Assembly: GCA_023213315.1 (NCBI GenBank) | Contig: JAKCPI010031576.1 | Coordinates: forward strand, 22,720 to 86,719 | From: Euborellia annulipes | Lineage: Eukaryota > Arthropoda > Insecta > Dermaptera > Anisolabididae | Direction: 5' to 3' | Length of the DNA stretch: 64,000 bases | In this document: in pieces, positions 11,803 through 22,830 of the stretch | Position numbering within the stretch: position 1 is the stretch's first letter | Layout of the letters: the number at the start of each line of letters is the position of its first letter | Translations under genes and position numbers: made by a program | The notes under the pieces: model-generated | The model's database searches: none | Told to the model about the DNA's origin: nothing | The model's input: only the letters and a program-made list of their open reading frames with translations

Positions 11803-12305
11803 ATGTGTACTATAAAACATTACAAAATTATAGAGGATTATATTTGCTAACAAATTCGTTTTATCAACGAAATTTTAGCAAATTTAATGCTTTACAACTT
11901 TGTATGGGACTATAATAGACAAAATATGCTTAGTTTACGAGATAAGGTCCTCGAGGTCGAAAACTTAGGATAGACATCCTAGAATACTCCCAAATAGCCT
12001 GTAAAAATTTCTACAAGCTAATGGTGGCTCGACACATTATTAATAAATAAATATTGGATATATGTTCGGTGTTCATATTATTTAGTTTAACCCCTGTATG
12101 TATTATAATTAAAGCCCGGATTTTTATGCAGCAAAATCCAGATATGGGATTAAAATTTTGAAAATAACAATAGTTTATTTCAAGCAGTCAACATTTAAAA
12201 TACACAGAGTCTATGGAAAATTTGAATCAATTGACTTTTTTAGTTTTTACTTATGACTTGGTAGTGGTCAAGTTTGAAACTAAGGTGCTATGGAAAACTA
12301 AATAT

Positions 12306-12417
12306 ATCTCGACACAAAAAATCTGGTGTGACCTTGCTGGTCACACGGTGCACAGCTTTCTCTTACCGAAGGATAAGAGAAAGTTGTGTGCTGTGAGCCA
12401 CACCAGATTTTTTTAGA
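12306..12417. repeat. Double hairpin repeat, family L (copy 1)
   Basis: AAAAAATCTGGTGTGAC at the left pairs with the inverse CCACACCAGATTTTTT at the right, and inside CACAGCTTTCTCTTA pairs with TAAGAGAAAGTTGTG. The result is a near-continuous hairpin of about 110 nt. A second copy lies at 63030-63120 and half-copies at about 53030-53060 and 53515-53545. Function unknown. Confidence 0.65.
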
Positions 12418-12419
12418 TA

Positions 12420-12740
12420 GAATTTATATAATTTATCATTAAATCTTTATTAGAAAAATAAAATATATAACTATGATTTTAGCTTACCCCTTTCCAGAGG
12501 GCTACCTTGCCCCCCACCCCCCACCCCACCCTGGCATTGTTATAATTGACACTTAATTAAGCAATTAAGCTAATTAAAACTCAACTACCCGCTTTGTACA
12601 CCACTCCATATAGCAGCTTATAAAAGACTGCGTCTAGTCTATCTAAAATTTCAAAGTGGTATGTGCGTGATCTTTTTTAATGTTTTCATGGAATAAACGG
12701 CATTTTAGTCATTAATAGGCAAAAGTTCATTCATTCCTGC
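12420..12740 (-). repeat. Dispersed repeat family H (copy 1)
   Basis: Inverse of 33845-34170 with clear similarity over some 310 bp (shared AATTAAAACTCAACTACCCG and ATGACTAAAATG-type blocks). AT-rich, no ORF. It adjoins the hairpin repeat at 12306-12417. Confidence 0.65.
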
Positions 12741-12797
12741 TACAGTATATCATTTTTGAAAAAAAATTCGAAAAGTCATACTCTTAATAAACACATT

Positions 12798-12977
12798 TTT
12801 TTTTTTTTTTAAGGTCTTTTTTCGGCATCTAAGGCCATTTAGACCCCATCACTATTTATTTCAAATGATTTGTAATCAAATCAAATGAAATAAATTTTTC
12901 TCGCTTGGGATGGGAAGCGAACTCGGGACTCCGGTGCGAGAAGCTAATGTCTTCCCACTGAGCCACGGCTCCCGGGC
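12798..12977 (-). mobile_element. tRNA-derived SINE, second family, TSD ATAAACACATT
   Basis: On the minus strand the head has an A box (TGGCTCAGTGGG) and a B box-like GAGTTCGCTTCCC, then a body with CATTTGAAATAAATA, GGTCTAAATGGCC and GATGCCGAAAAAAGACC, ending in an A-run. Perfect 11-bp duplications ATAAACACATT flank it (12787-12797, 12978-12988). Fragments of the same family are at 17885-17960, 30930-31060, 58480-58570 and 59447-60490. Confidence 0.88.
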
Positions 12978-13289
12978 ATAAACACATTATAAAACGTAAT
13001 ATTTCTCGAAAACTAACTTTTAATTTCCAGGAGTAGTGGCTGAACGTATAATTAACAATGAGGAGAGTAAAGGCCAATTTTTACTTGGTCGAGCCGCTTC
13101 CGTGCAATGCCGTCTGCCGTAATCTCTCCCAGATAGCAGACGTAACGTCTTATGTGCGTACATCGTATGTATTGCCGTGACTTATCGTAGGGACCAGGTG
13201 TTAGAAGAACCGAGAAGGCATCCCCCCCCTTAAAAAAATTTTTTTTTTACTTATTGTTCTTTGAATTATTCACAGATGTCATTAACTCT

Positions 13290-13850
13290 TCTTAAGTTAC
13301 AGCAGTGTCGAGTATTGGATTTCCAACATCTATGTATTCGATCATCTCACAGGGGGGATCTTTATAGCCCGCTCTCATCCATTCACTCCACTTGTTGAGT
13401 TCAATAGGAGAATAAACTGATCCCCTGTTGTTAAATGTATTAATGGCCTTCCAGAATGCTTTACTGTCTCTGACATTGCTTAATTGACAAATAATTTGGT
13501 CCTGATGAATCTTTTTTTTTTGTGTTTAAACAACACTTTGTAATTTTTCTTTTGTTGCAAATAGATAGTTTTTAAGTTAATATCATAGCCAGAGTCTCTG
13601 TAACATTTAAGAGAACAATTTAAATTATTTTTTTCCAAAATACATTCTTTATCAAACCATATTTTGTTGTATCTCACTCTTTTAACATTTTCGTTCTCCC
13701 TGTTTACGGTTTTTATCATTCCTAATTCATTCGAGATTTCCATGATGCCTTCTCTTAGATTAGTTAGGTTGCAAAAGGAACACGACAACGGAAGGAGAGA
13801 TTCATCAGTCCTTTATAGGCTAGACCATTTTCTGAGTTCCATCTGAGGCT
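13290..13850 (-). pseudogene. LINE fragment, region before the RT domain
   Basis: The minus strand encodes KIWFDKECILEKNNLNCSLK, then YLQQKKNYKVLFKHKKKRFI, and in another frame KAFWKAINTFNNRGSVYSP. This WFDxEC...YKxLxKxKK...FWKA pattern is the linker between endonuclease and RT in CR1-like LINEs. At least one frameshift at a T-run near 13510. It is too short to assign to a family. Confidence 0.7.
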
Positions 13851-14412
13851 ATTTGGTATTGTAATGGGAGGCTTTGTTTTTTACAACGCTTTTATTAACT
13901 TGCTTTCCTGTTTTTTCCGACAAATCTGCAAATAGAAAGTACGACCACTTGTAGTTAATCTAGAGCTTTGAAATTTTATACACATATGTAACTCCCGTGA
14001 CAATGTAATATTTGATGTGTCTCATCTTTGTAGTTCAATTAATTTCAAAATGGCGGCCGATCAAAAAAGTGGAGGTAAAATTTTATAATCAAAATTTTTC
14101 CTATTTATAATTAAGTTAGAGTTTTGAGTATGGTCAGAGGTGTTAAATAGACTTTACACTACAAAATGTGCTATTCAAAATTATTAAAAATTCAAAAAAT
14201 CCAAAATGGCTGCCAATTAATCAATTTCCATTGTTTGGTCCGACAAAGTTAGTGATCGAAATTACGACCACTTGTAGTTAATCTAGAGCTTTGAAATTTT
14301 ATACACATATGTAACTCCCGTGACAATGCAATATTTGATGTGTCTCATCTTTGTAGGTCAATTAATTTCAAAATGGCGGCCGATCAAAAAAAGAGGGGGA
14401 AGTTTTATAATC

Positions 14413-14565
14413 TGATGTGTTCGTATGAGGGGAATAAAATGAATACTGTTGATTTCAAGACTATCTGTATTTACCTCGATTAAAAATTTTTACAAGCATT
14501 GTTGTTCTCAACAACGTTAAGTTATGAACATATAACATAATATTGAACTTAGCCACGATACATCA
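14413..14565 (-). repeat. 3' LTR of the gypsy element
   Basis: Direct repeat of 19756-19909 with a few substitutions and indels, including the shared GTTGTTCTCAACAACGTTAA palindrome. It is preceded on the minus strand by the polypurine tract at about 14567-14579. Confidence 0.88.
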
Positions 14566-15890
14566 TTACCTCCCCTTTCGTTAGAGGCTCAATCTCCGGG
14601 GTGGTACTCCCTTGTTCACTCTTGTAGATTGTCTGGGAAGTCTTCTTTCTTCTGTTTCTTGTTCTATTGAATACTTCAATATATTCCTTTTCCCTTACGG
14701 CCACTAAATTGCTTCGACTCCACACTTTACCGTTGTCTAGTTGATATATGTCCTTCCCGAGTACTTCAATTACTTTAAAAACTTCCGAGTACGGTGTCTT
14801 GCCGTTCGGAACATGAGGTAGCTTTGTTCTCACCTGATCCCCTACTTTGAATCTTGATTCGTCTTTTCTATTTCTTTCTCTTCCAGGTGTGTTCTTTCTT
14901 TCTTCTTGTGACTCTTCTCTCTTTACGTTGTCTCTGTTTTCTATAAAATTTCTTCTAGGCTCGAAATTTGTCCTCGCCTCTCTCCCAAACATTAGTTCTG
15001 ATGGAGATGCTTGACGAGGTGTTGAGGAAGTTGTTCTGAAATTGAATAATAATTCTTGAATACCTTCATCAAATCTTTTCCGTGCGGCATAAAATGTCTG
15101 GACTCCATATTTCAAATATCTGTTGAAAACTTCGACTATTCCGTTTCTTTGCGGATCATAATTGGGCGTTCTCCAATGCAAAATTTCTCTCGAGTGTAGA
15201 AATTCACTAAATTCATGTGATGTGAAATTCGTACCATTATCGCTCACTATTATATCTGGGTTGCCAAATCGCGAAAATACTTCTTGTAGCCACTCTATTA
15301 TTTTTGATGACGTTATATTGTCCGTTAGCCGGATTTTCGGAAACTTTGAATAATAGTCAATTATAACTACATTGTACCTTTGATGCCTGGGTGCGTTTGC
15401 AAATGGTCCGGTTACATCTATCGCCACTTTTGACCAAGGTTTTTTAGGTACAGGAATTTTCTCGGGGGTGTTCTTTTGATGCTTGTGTGCTTTTTCACTA
15501 TCTTGGCAGGGTACACAATATTTAACAAATTGTTCAATGTCATTGTCTTGACCTGGCCACCAATAACTTCTTCTCATCTGTCTCTTCATTCTTACGATGC
15601 CTGGATGTCCTTCGTGTGCTTTCTTCAGAAGGAAGTGTCGAAATGATGCTGGGACTATTATTCTAAAATCTCTCACGAGTATATTGTCTTCAATTGTTAA
15701 ATGGTCTTTCACTCTATAATATACTTGCAACTCGTTAGGTATTTCGTGTTTCATGAGTGTTGTTTGAACGGCTTTTTGAAAAATCGAAGCTGAATCCTTC
15801 AGACCCATCGATAGACGATTATATGCGAATAATCCGTGTGGTGGAATTGTCGTCTTCAGCCCCTTTCGAATGTAAATTTCCCTAGAACTT
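14549..15890 (-). pseudogene. gypsy pol: RT remnant fused to integrase
   Basis: Starts (minus) with the RT block TTIPPHGLFAYNRLSMGLKD, which runs into FQKAVQTT, then jumps by deletion of the rest of RT and RNase H to the integrase. The integrase is complete: an H-x3-H...C-x2-C zinc domain (HEGHPG, CVPCQD), the DDE core (AIDVTGP, VSDNGTNF, GIVEVFNR) and a C-terminal chromatin-type region with FKVGDQVRTKLPH. It ends at GEVMMYRG just before the polypurine tract. The integrase frame is open, but RT and RNase H are lost, so the element cannot replicate alone. Confidence 0.9.
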
Positions 15891-15907
15891 TCATAATTTA
15901 TTTATTT

Positions 15908-17165
15908 TTACAAATTAGCTCTGAGGCATGAGTGCACCAACTGGGCCCTAGTCCTGAGTGGAAGAAACTCCCTAAGTCGTCCAATCTGATAAAGGATGGA
16001 ATAAACTCGCCTGTGCACCATCTCCACCTGTTCCGGCCATGTCAAACCGCTATCCATTAAGATCCCCAGATTTTTAACACACGTCTCGTAGGGCAACGTA
16101 ACACCCTCCACCTGTACTCCAGGTAAATCTTGCAGAGTTCTAGCCGTCACTGAGCGACTGCCAATCAGTATAGCCTTCGTCTTTCGGGCATTGATGACCA
16201 AACCGTTCTCCTCAGCCCAGGAGCAAATTTTTCTAACCGTTATATTCATTGCATCAACTGCAGCGGGCCCTTCGCTAGGAATGAACGAGCGGTAAATCTG
16301 CAGATCGTCAGCATACAGATGGTAACTGCAGTCAATAACCTTCGAGATGTCACTTATGTAGATGGAAAACAAAAGAGGTCCAAGCACGGAGCCCTGGGGG
16401 ACACCACGATTAGCTCTCAAAAAGGAGCCAATACCACTCGAACCAATAACAGCTTGCTCCCGGCCTGTCAAGTAAGATCTAAACCAACCAATCGCACTTC
16501 GCGAGAAATTCAGGCCAGCAAGCTTAGACAAAAGGAAATCCAGATCTACTGTGTCAAAAGCCAGCAAAATCGAAAGTCTCCTCCCATCAATATCCCGCAG
16601 CAAATCCTGTGTAACCTTCAAAAGAGCCGTCTGAGTACCGTGACCCCTTCTGAATCCGGATTGGTACAAATCATTCATATTATTTATATTTAAATACTTG
16701 TTAACCTGTTTAAAAACTATCTTTTCGAATATCTTGGAGATAGCGCACAAAAGGGACAAAGGACGGTAATCATCAGGACCAGACGGACTCGAATTCTTGG
16801 GTATGGGACGTATAAGAGCCCTGCGCCATTGAGAAGGAAAGTGCCCATGTATTAAAGACGCATTAAAAATATGGAGGAGGGGCGCCAGTATAAATGGCAG
16901 AATTATCTTAATAAAATTAACAGGCAGCCCATCAACTCCCGTTGCATTGGTTTGGATCGAACAAGTTGCTTCAATCACATCCTCATGATTAATGTCATTA
17001 AAATAAAAATTTTCCGAATCAAACATAGAGTTAGTTAAAATAAATTTATTATTATCAACCATCGAGGATCTTGAGACATCTGCAAAATGTTTATTAAGTA
17101 CATCACTATCCACAACCAAGGGCCGATCCAACTTACTAGTCTTTCTAGGAAGGTGCTCACTGCCA
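15908..17165 (-). pseudogene. LINE RT fragment inserted in gypsy pol
   Basis: The minus-strand open frame fuses smoothly with the gypsy protease upstream, but from about 17165 it is non-LTR RT: GVDGLPVNFIKIILP, DDYRPLSLLCAISKIFEK, YQSGFRRGHGT, GVPQGSVLGPLLFSIYISDI and an intact YADDLQIY. ILLAFDTVD shows a short in-frame deletion where a DFSKAFDTVD block is expected. It stops at LVHSCLRANL, before the usual C-terminal domain, so both ends of the LINE are missing. Confidence 0.88.
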
Positions 17166-17401
17166 TCAAAATTTTTTATTCCGTTCTCATTCTTTATAAA
17201 CCTAATGTTCGATTTAAGATTTTTAAATACTTTTAATGTTATTGTAGAAATATCTGAACCCGTGTCTACCATTGCGTTATATTTTACTCTTCCGGAGCCC
17301 ATTGTTTTAATTTCTAAATTAATTTGCATTTGTTTTCGCCGTTCATTTAAAGATAGATCATTGATAACACTAGTCGACAAAAATGAACTTTTTTCTTTCA
17401 C
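17166..17401 (-). pseudogene. gypsy protease fragment
   Basis: Encodes LNERRKQMQINLEIKTMGSG, then NAMVDTGSDIST, the retropepsin DTG active-site loop. It is cut downstream by the LINE fragment and upstream by the fold-back element, but stays in frame with the LINE RT, giving a chance 497-codon chimeric ORF. Confidence 0.85.
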
Positions 17402-18543
17402 AAGAATAAAGATATGAAATTCTAGAAGTATTTTTCATACTGAATTCAAATATTTCAATTTTGCCCCATCAGGCACAGATTGAGAGATATAGAGCAAAAT
17501 AGATTTTAGTAGAAAATGTGCTGTAAAACGGCTTTTATTTAGAATGTTTAAATTATTCTTAACGCAGCACCAGTAAAAATATACAGATAGTTAGAATACA
17601 TATAAATTTTAAGTTTCATTCCAATCGGAGGTCATTTAGACGTGCCGCAAACGGCTTAAAGTTTTAAAAAATCGAAATTTTCAAGATTTTTTTTGCTTTG
17701 GTCACCCCTAATACAATTTTAGATATCCTTGAGTGCAAAAAAACATATATTTACGATATTCTATAGTTCTTTGGCTTTCTTAAAATGATTCATTCGTAAA
17801 AATCTGTTAATTATTAACGAAATTCTGAACAAAAACGTCAGCAAAAAAAAACACAAGTACACTCACTGGACGAAAAAAATAGACTTCAATTGAATTAAAA
17901 AGCGAACTCTAACCACGAGAAGCTAATGCATCCTCTCTGAACATAGGTTCCCGGACACTAACTTTATTAAATATTATTAAAAAAAAAATATTTCTAGAAT
18001 CTCATATCTTTCTTTATACTTTTAAAAGAAAAAGAAGTCCATTTTTTCGTCCAGTGAGTGTACTTGTGTTTTTTTTTTGATGACGTTTTTGTTCATAATT
18101 TCGTTAATAATTAACAGATTTTTACGAATGAATCATTTTAAGAAAGCCAAAGAACTATAGAATATCGTAAATATATGTTTTTTTGCACTCAAGGATATCT
18201 AAAATTGTATTAGGGGTGACCAAAGCAAAAAAAATCTTGAAAATTTCGATTTTTTAAAACTTTAAGCCGTTTGCGGCACGTCTAAATGACCTCCGATTGG
18301 GATGAAACTTAAAATTTATATGTATTCTAACTATCTGTATATTTTTACTGGTGCCGCGTTAAGAATAATTTAAACATTCTAAATAAAAGCCGTTTTAGAG
18401 CACATTTTCTACTAAAATCTATTTTGCTCTATATCTCTAAAACTGTGCCTGATGGAAAAATTCTAACTACATATCTGAATTCAGAATGAAAAAATGCACT
18501 AGGTTCACTAATCAGATATCTTGTGAAAAAAACCTTGTCGACT
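17376..18543. mobile_element. Fold-back element with 420-500 bp inverted arms
   Basis: The arm 17376-17895 is the inverse of 18026-18543. Outermost bases are CTAGTCGACAA and TTGTCGACTAG; an inner block is TACACTCACTGGACGAAAAA against TTTTTCGTCCAGTGAGTGTA. The loop (17896-18025) contains a degenerate SINE head (GAAGCTAATGCATCCTCTCT). It separates the gag zinc knuckle from the protease of the gypsy element. No ORF; non-autonomous. Confidence 0.8.
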
Positions 18544-19364
18544 AGTGTAATTGTTCGTGTCGTTTTCCCCGTTTTAAAATTTTGTTCCGTCTTTGACAAA
18601 CATACGTTTGAAAAGTGGTTCATTTTACCGCATTTCTTGCAAAACTTTCCTTTCGCGGACATTCTTCGGATAAATGAAAAACTCACTACCGCATCCTAAA
18701 CATTTCTTTTTGCTATAATTGCGATTTATTTTGTTTTTATTTAAATTAGTTAATGAATTTTTCGGGTCATTTGGCTTATTTTTAATTGGAATTTTATTAT
18801 TGAAATTCGATCTGTTACTTATTTTTAAAATTGATTTATTTTTTTGTAATAAAATAGAATCTTTCGACGCTGATTCGTCTGCTAATAAAATTTGAATAAA
18901 TTTGTCATAATCTATTTTTGTTTCAGAAAGGAGTTTTTCGTGCGTTAGTTTTGATTTACATCCTATTACTAATTGCTCTGCTATTAATCGTTTCTCTAGC
19001 TCAGGGTCTTAATAATCGCATTTTATAATGAGGGTACGTAGGTCAGTTACGAACGCGTTTACAGATTCGCTCTCGTTTTGAAATCGCGACCTGAATTCAA
19101 ATGCGGCCCAGCCCACGGGGCGTGGTGTAGAGGTTAGCGTGCTAACCTCATATACCAAACGTCGCGGGTTCGGACCCCAGGCAGTCCGATGATTTTATTT
19201 AAGCCATCTGGATACCAGATGGCTTAAATAAAAATGCCTGGACCCTAATATATATAAATTCATAAATAACGGTTATCGTAAATGTCTTATATGGCCTGAG
19301 CTGCCGAAAAGACAGTGTGAATGTGTGTGTGAGTGTGAGTGTGAATGAGAAAAAAGTGTGAATG

Positions 19365-19405
<41 letters not shown>

Positions 19406-19707
19406 CGGCCCTCACTTGATTAAATTTTGGCTTAAATAAAAAGTTCTTTTAAAAATTCTACGTGATTGAGTGAGGAGCGTCTTTCGTAAAAAGCGTAAGC
19501 CATCGATATACGCCGACCCTCAGCGCCCAAGAATTGACATATATATAAATTTTTTGCCTTATCATCTAACTTCTTCGTTTCGCTAACGTTTCTATCAGTT
19601 AAGAAAAAGAAATCTTCGACTGTTGTTAACCAAATTTGCCAAGGAATTGAAGGCTCACCTGGTATTGGCAGAAATTCATCAGGGATCATTATTTTATTTG
19701 TCGTCAT
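18540..19707 (-). pseudogene. gypsy gag, broken by stop, frameshift and SINE
   Basis: The N-terminal part (19432-19707) reads IMIPDEFLPIPGEPSIPWQI and VEDFFFLTDRN, the usual gag opening of these elements. After a frameshift and the SINE, FEFRSRFQNESESVNAFVTD, then a TAA in place of a Glu codon, then DPELEKRLIAEQLVIGC. The C-terminus has the CCHC knuckle CKKCGKMNHFSNVC (C-x2-C-x4-H-x4-C) near 18600-18650. Confidence 0.85.
19110..19402 (+). mobile_element. tRNA-derived SINE, full copy, TSD ATGCGGCCC
   Basis: tRNA-like head with A box TGGTGTAGAGGTTAGCGTG and B box GGTTCGGACCCC, then a body with a TAAGCCATCTGG...CCAGATGGCTTA hairpin, a TGAGTGTGAGTGTGAATG segment and an A-tail of about 33 bases. 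Flanked by ATGCGGCCC (19101-19109 and 19403-19411). It inserted into the gypsy gag. Confidence 0.93.
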
Positions 19708-19755
19708 TTTTGCGTTATTCTTCCCTTGGAATTACTTTTTATCCTCGTCGCCACT

Positions 19756-19909
19756 TGATGTGTTCGTATGAGGGGAATAAAATGAATATGGTTGACTTTC
19801 AAGACTATCATTCTTTACCTCGATTAAAAATTTTTACAAGCATTGTTGTTCTCAACAACGTTAAGTTATGAACATAAAACATAGTATTGAACTTAGCCAC
19901 GATATATCA
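19756..19909 (-). repeat. 5' LTR of the gypsy element
   Basis: Direct repeat of 14413-14565. On the minus strand it would carry the promoter; it is followed by the TGGCGACGAGGAT primer-binding-site candidate at about 19740-19753. Confidence 0.88.
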
Positions 19910-20291
19910 TAATCAAAATATCTCCTATTTATAATTAAGTTAGAGTTTCGAGCATTGTCAAAGGTGTTAAATAGACTTTACACTACAAAATGTGCTATTC
20001 AAAATTATTAAAAATTCAAAAAATCCAAAATGGCTGCCAATAAATCACATTTCCATTGTTTGGTCCGACAAAGTTAGTGATCGAAATTACGACCACTTGT
20101 AGTTAATCTAGAGCTTTGAAATTTTATACACATATGTAACTCCCGTGACAATGCAATATTTGATGTGTCTCATCTTTGTAGGTCAATTAATTTCAAAATG
20201 GCGGCCGATCAAAAAAGTGGAGGTAAAATTTTATATTATATATAAAATTTTATAATCAAAATTCCTCTTCTTTTAAAATACAAATTGTATT

Positions 20292-20403
20292 ATAAATTGA
20301 AGAGAGCCGCAGTGCACCGTCTCTACTGTTTTCCGGTAGGTTTTTTTATTGAAACAATTTTAAATTTTTCAATTTTTTATTAACTGGGCTCTCTTCAATT
20401 TAT
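20292..20403. mobile_element. 112-bp MITE with 17-bp TIR
   Basis: ATAAATTGAAGAGAGCC pairs with GGCTCTCTTCAATTTAT. A 13-15 bp direct repeat TACAAATTGTATTAT lies at 20278-20292 and again from about 20428, so the insertion may be larger than the hairpin (20292-20427), leaving a long target duplication. Class uncertain. Confidence 0.55.
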
Positions 20404-20875
20404 AGAAGGAACCCCGTCCCAGAATCTACAAATTGTATTATTGTATCGTGTATATTTATCTCTTATATGTATATAACTCATACGTATAAATATTAATATT
20501 TTATTACAAAAACTAAAAACAGTTAAATAAAATAATATAAAAAAAAATTTAAAAACAACGCTTTTATAAATGTACTAAAAAGAGAAAAATAATTATGTAT
20601 AATTTCTTTAAAATTATATTAAAAATCAATATATGTTACTAAAACTAAAAGCGTTGGGCGCGCAAATTAACAATCTCTTGCAATTTCCATTGCAGAGGAT
20701 CAACTAACCTTAATTCAAATCAAAAAAAAAAAAAAAAAAAATTAATTAATCTAACTAGTACATATGAGTCACTTTTCAAACTGTTTTGCCTAACTACCCG
20801 CCAAGTCTATGGTATTAAAATGTATTCATAAAACATATAATAGGCTTATTTATACAATTAAAATTTGAAGGGCAC

Positions 20876-20931
20876 ACTGAGCGCAAATCGGTGGATCCGT
20901 GGTTCGACTCCCGGCGGCACACCCTTATATC
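20876..20931 (+). repeat. tRNA-like fragment with perfect B box
   Basis: GAGCGCAAATCGGTGGATCC followed by GTGGTTCGACTCCCGGCGG, with a consensus pol III B box GGTTCGACTCC. No A box or cloverleaf can be completed, so it is not called a tRNA gene. It matches the loop of the hairpin element at 46758-46918. Confidence 0.5.
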
Positions 20932-20984
20932 TTTTTTCGGGTACATGAAGTAATATCTAATTATATAAAAATTATTATATAAAT

Positions 20985-21315
20985 AAATTTTTTCTTTTTT
21001 TTTTTCTTTATGAGATCTAAGATGGGAGTCTGTTCAAGAGAAACAGATAGAGAGACACTTCGGTATTATATATAAAATTAAGAGGGTTTGTTTTTTAATT
21101 GCCTGATACGAGTTGAATGGAAAATTGCGGCACTTAATTAAGAAGGCGGGCCCGAGCCAGCTCGCGGGGGGTCCAGGGGGCGAAATAAAGGCGGGCGGAG
21201 TGGCTAGTCATATATTTCATTAGACGCCTTATACTGCCCTATTAGTCGGGAGGGAGGGGAGAAATAATCCTGAACCCCCCCCCCCCCATAAAAAATTCCT
21301 GGCTACGCCTATGCA
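20985..21315 (+). repeat. Dispersed repeat family D (copy 1)
   Basis: Nearly identical, inverted, to 38213-38555 (shared GAGATCTAAGATGGGAGTCT, GGCGGGCGGAGTGGCTAGTC, poly-C run and CTGGCTACGCCTATG end). The CATAGxCGTAGxCAGG terminus looks hAT-like, but no second TIR or target duplication was found. High identity points to recent activity. Confidence 0.7.
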
Positions 21316-21560
21316 CCACTCTATTGATTAATTCTTCGAACTGCTCTCTTTCCTCTTGCATCTCCTTCCTTATGCCCTCTATTTCCTCCTTTATATCTTT
21401 ATTTTCATTTTGTATTGTTTTTAATTATGCAATATATGTCATTTAGGGCAATTTCTTTCCCGCTTGCATCTTCTCCTTCCTTATTTTCTTCTGTTTTTCT
21501 TCGTTTTTCATTTTGTTTTTCATTTTGAGGCGGTGACCTGTTTGTTTTTGTAGATCTTGA
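21316..21560 (-). pseudogene. Coiled-coil ORF fragment, possibly LINE ORF1
   Basis: The minus strand encodes IQNENKDIKEEIEGIRKEMQ followed by EERKQFEELIN-like sequence, a heptad-patterned coiled coil, and in a second frame EKRRKTEENKEGEDASGKEI upstream. LINE ORF1 proteins often have such coiled coils. No zinc knuckle or RRM is seen, so this is a suggestion only. Confidence 0.4.
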
Positions 21561-21972
21561 AAAAGTTAATACTCCTTGTCTAATTTTGAGAAAAGTTACG
21601 GTAAAAATAGCACTTTAATGATAAGGAAGTTGTTGAAGGGAGAGGGGCTGTCTTCACACGACTGCGGGCTTTCAGCGTGTCTTTTTGGATTGTTGCCCCT
21701 GGATAATGGGAGATAATCTACTTCTTCTTGTAGTGTAAGGATTAAATAGTGTTAATTTAGTTTTTTTTTCCTTTCTCTGTCTTAATATCTATTTCTTTAA
21801 TTTATTTATCAATAGATTAAAAACGAAAGAACTCTCAGTATTTTTTCTTTTCCTTTTTTACTTTCTCATATAGAGAAAGTATTGTAATCCTAAAAAAATT
21901 CGACTTCGAGATTTTGATGTTTCTCCACGTTTTAGACCTCCCTGAGTCCAAAAATACCATTTTGGGCATTAT

Positions 21973-22231
21973 CAGTAGTGCAACTAGGTGGGAGCGAAGG
22001 TGGGCGCTTGCCCCCTCCGGCTCAGTCGCTTCAAGCGTTTGGCGCCCCTCGATTCAGACATAGGCGCCCTAGGCCATCTAAAATATAGCCCAGGGACGGT
22101 GATTTTATCATATTCTTTCGATAAATTGTCCTAAAAATTGATAGATTTCTTTGAAATTATTTTACAATTTAAAAAACGGCGCCCTAGTTGAGCTTCGCCC
22201 CCTCCGCCCTCAAAGGCTAGATACGCCGCTG
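21973..22231. mobile_element. hAT-type MITE, TSD GGCATTAT
   Basis: Ends CAGTAGTGCAACTAG and CTAGATACGCCGCTG with perfect 8-bp GGCATTAT (21965-21972, 22232-22239). 259 bp. The interior (GGCGCCCTAGGCCATCT, GAGCTTCGCCCCCTCCGCCC) is shared with the elements at 348-1862, 52314-52681 and 59553-60465. It splits a dispersed repeat of family A. Confidence 0.9.
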
Positions 22232-22248
22232 GGCATTATGTCTGTATG

Positions 22249-22436
<188 letters not shown>

Positions 22437-22830
22437 CACGATTGCTTAAAAACCAAAGCAGCTAGATCGATGAAATTTGGTAAATGCTCCTTACACTAAA
22501 ATTGTAGATTTCTATCAACTTTTGGAGTAAATACGTCACTTGGAAGTAGTACTTTACCTAATAAGTTTTTTCAGAAATTTCGAAATTTTCAATTTCTTTG
22601 TTATACCGGTATTATGATAAAATACTCAATTTTAAAAAGTTTTTATTCTTTGATTTTCTTAAAACTGTATAGTTTTTGAAATAATCAACGAAGAAAACGA
22701 CATTTTTCTTAAATTTTGGAAAGAAAAATCAAAACAAAATCATACAGGTGTCATTAAAAAACATGTAAATATAAACAAATGAATTTGTATAATATTTCGC
22801 ATATATATAAATGAATGCGTGTATGTTTAA

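Larger units (their letters stand above)
8983..12096. mobile_element. TA-flanked TIR element holding a LINE
   Basis: The left end CAGGGGTTAAACAAAATAAT and right end ATTATTTAGTTTAACCCCTG form a TIR with TA on both sides, as in Tc1/mariner elements. A second inverted pair lies inside (about 9976-10130 against 11935-12060, with blocks such as CTCTAGGATGTCTATCCTAA). The interior also contains a tandem repeat, a dispersed GC-rich repeat and a truncated LINE. Its original transposase is not visible. Confidence 0.65.
14413..19909 (-). mobile_element. Ty3/gypsy LTR retrotransposon, TSD TAATC
   Basis: Two LTRs of about 153 bp (14413-14565 and 19756-19909), starting TGATGTGTTCG and ending CATCA or ATATCA, flanked by perfect 5-bp TAATC (14408-14412, 19910-19914). 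On the minus strand TGGCGACGAGGAT follows the 5' LTR as a likely primer-binding site, and AAAGGGGAGG precedes the 3' LTR as the polypurine tract. The order gag, protease, (broken) RT, integrase fits Ty3/gypsy. Three later insertions and deletions make it inactive. Confidence 0.9.
13941..20275. repeat. 323-bp tandem repeat, split by the LTR element
   Basis: Units begin at the CGACCACTTGTAGTTAATCT block at 13941, 14264 and 20089. The first period is exactly 323 bp. The second is also 323 bp once the LTR element and one copy of its TAATC duplication are removed (14264-14412 plus 19915-20088). The third unit is partial. Each unit carries AAAATGGCGGCCGATCAAAA. Confidence 0.85.

Noticed and set aside
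16319..16693. 124-codon plus-strand ORF
   Set aside because: Antisense shadow of the LINE RT frame on the minus strand.
19110..19180. tRNA gene
   Set aside because: tRNA-like head followed by a SINE body, A-tail and target duplications; it is a retroposon.
20876..20931. tRNA gene
   Set aside because: Only the B box and T-arm half are tRNA-like; no acceptor stem or A box completes a cloverleaf.
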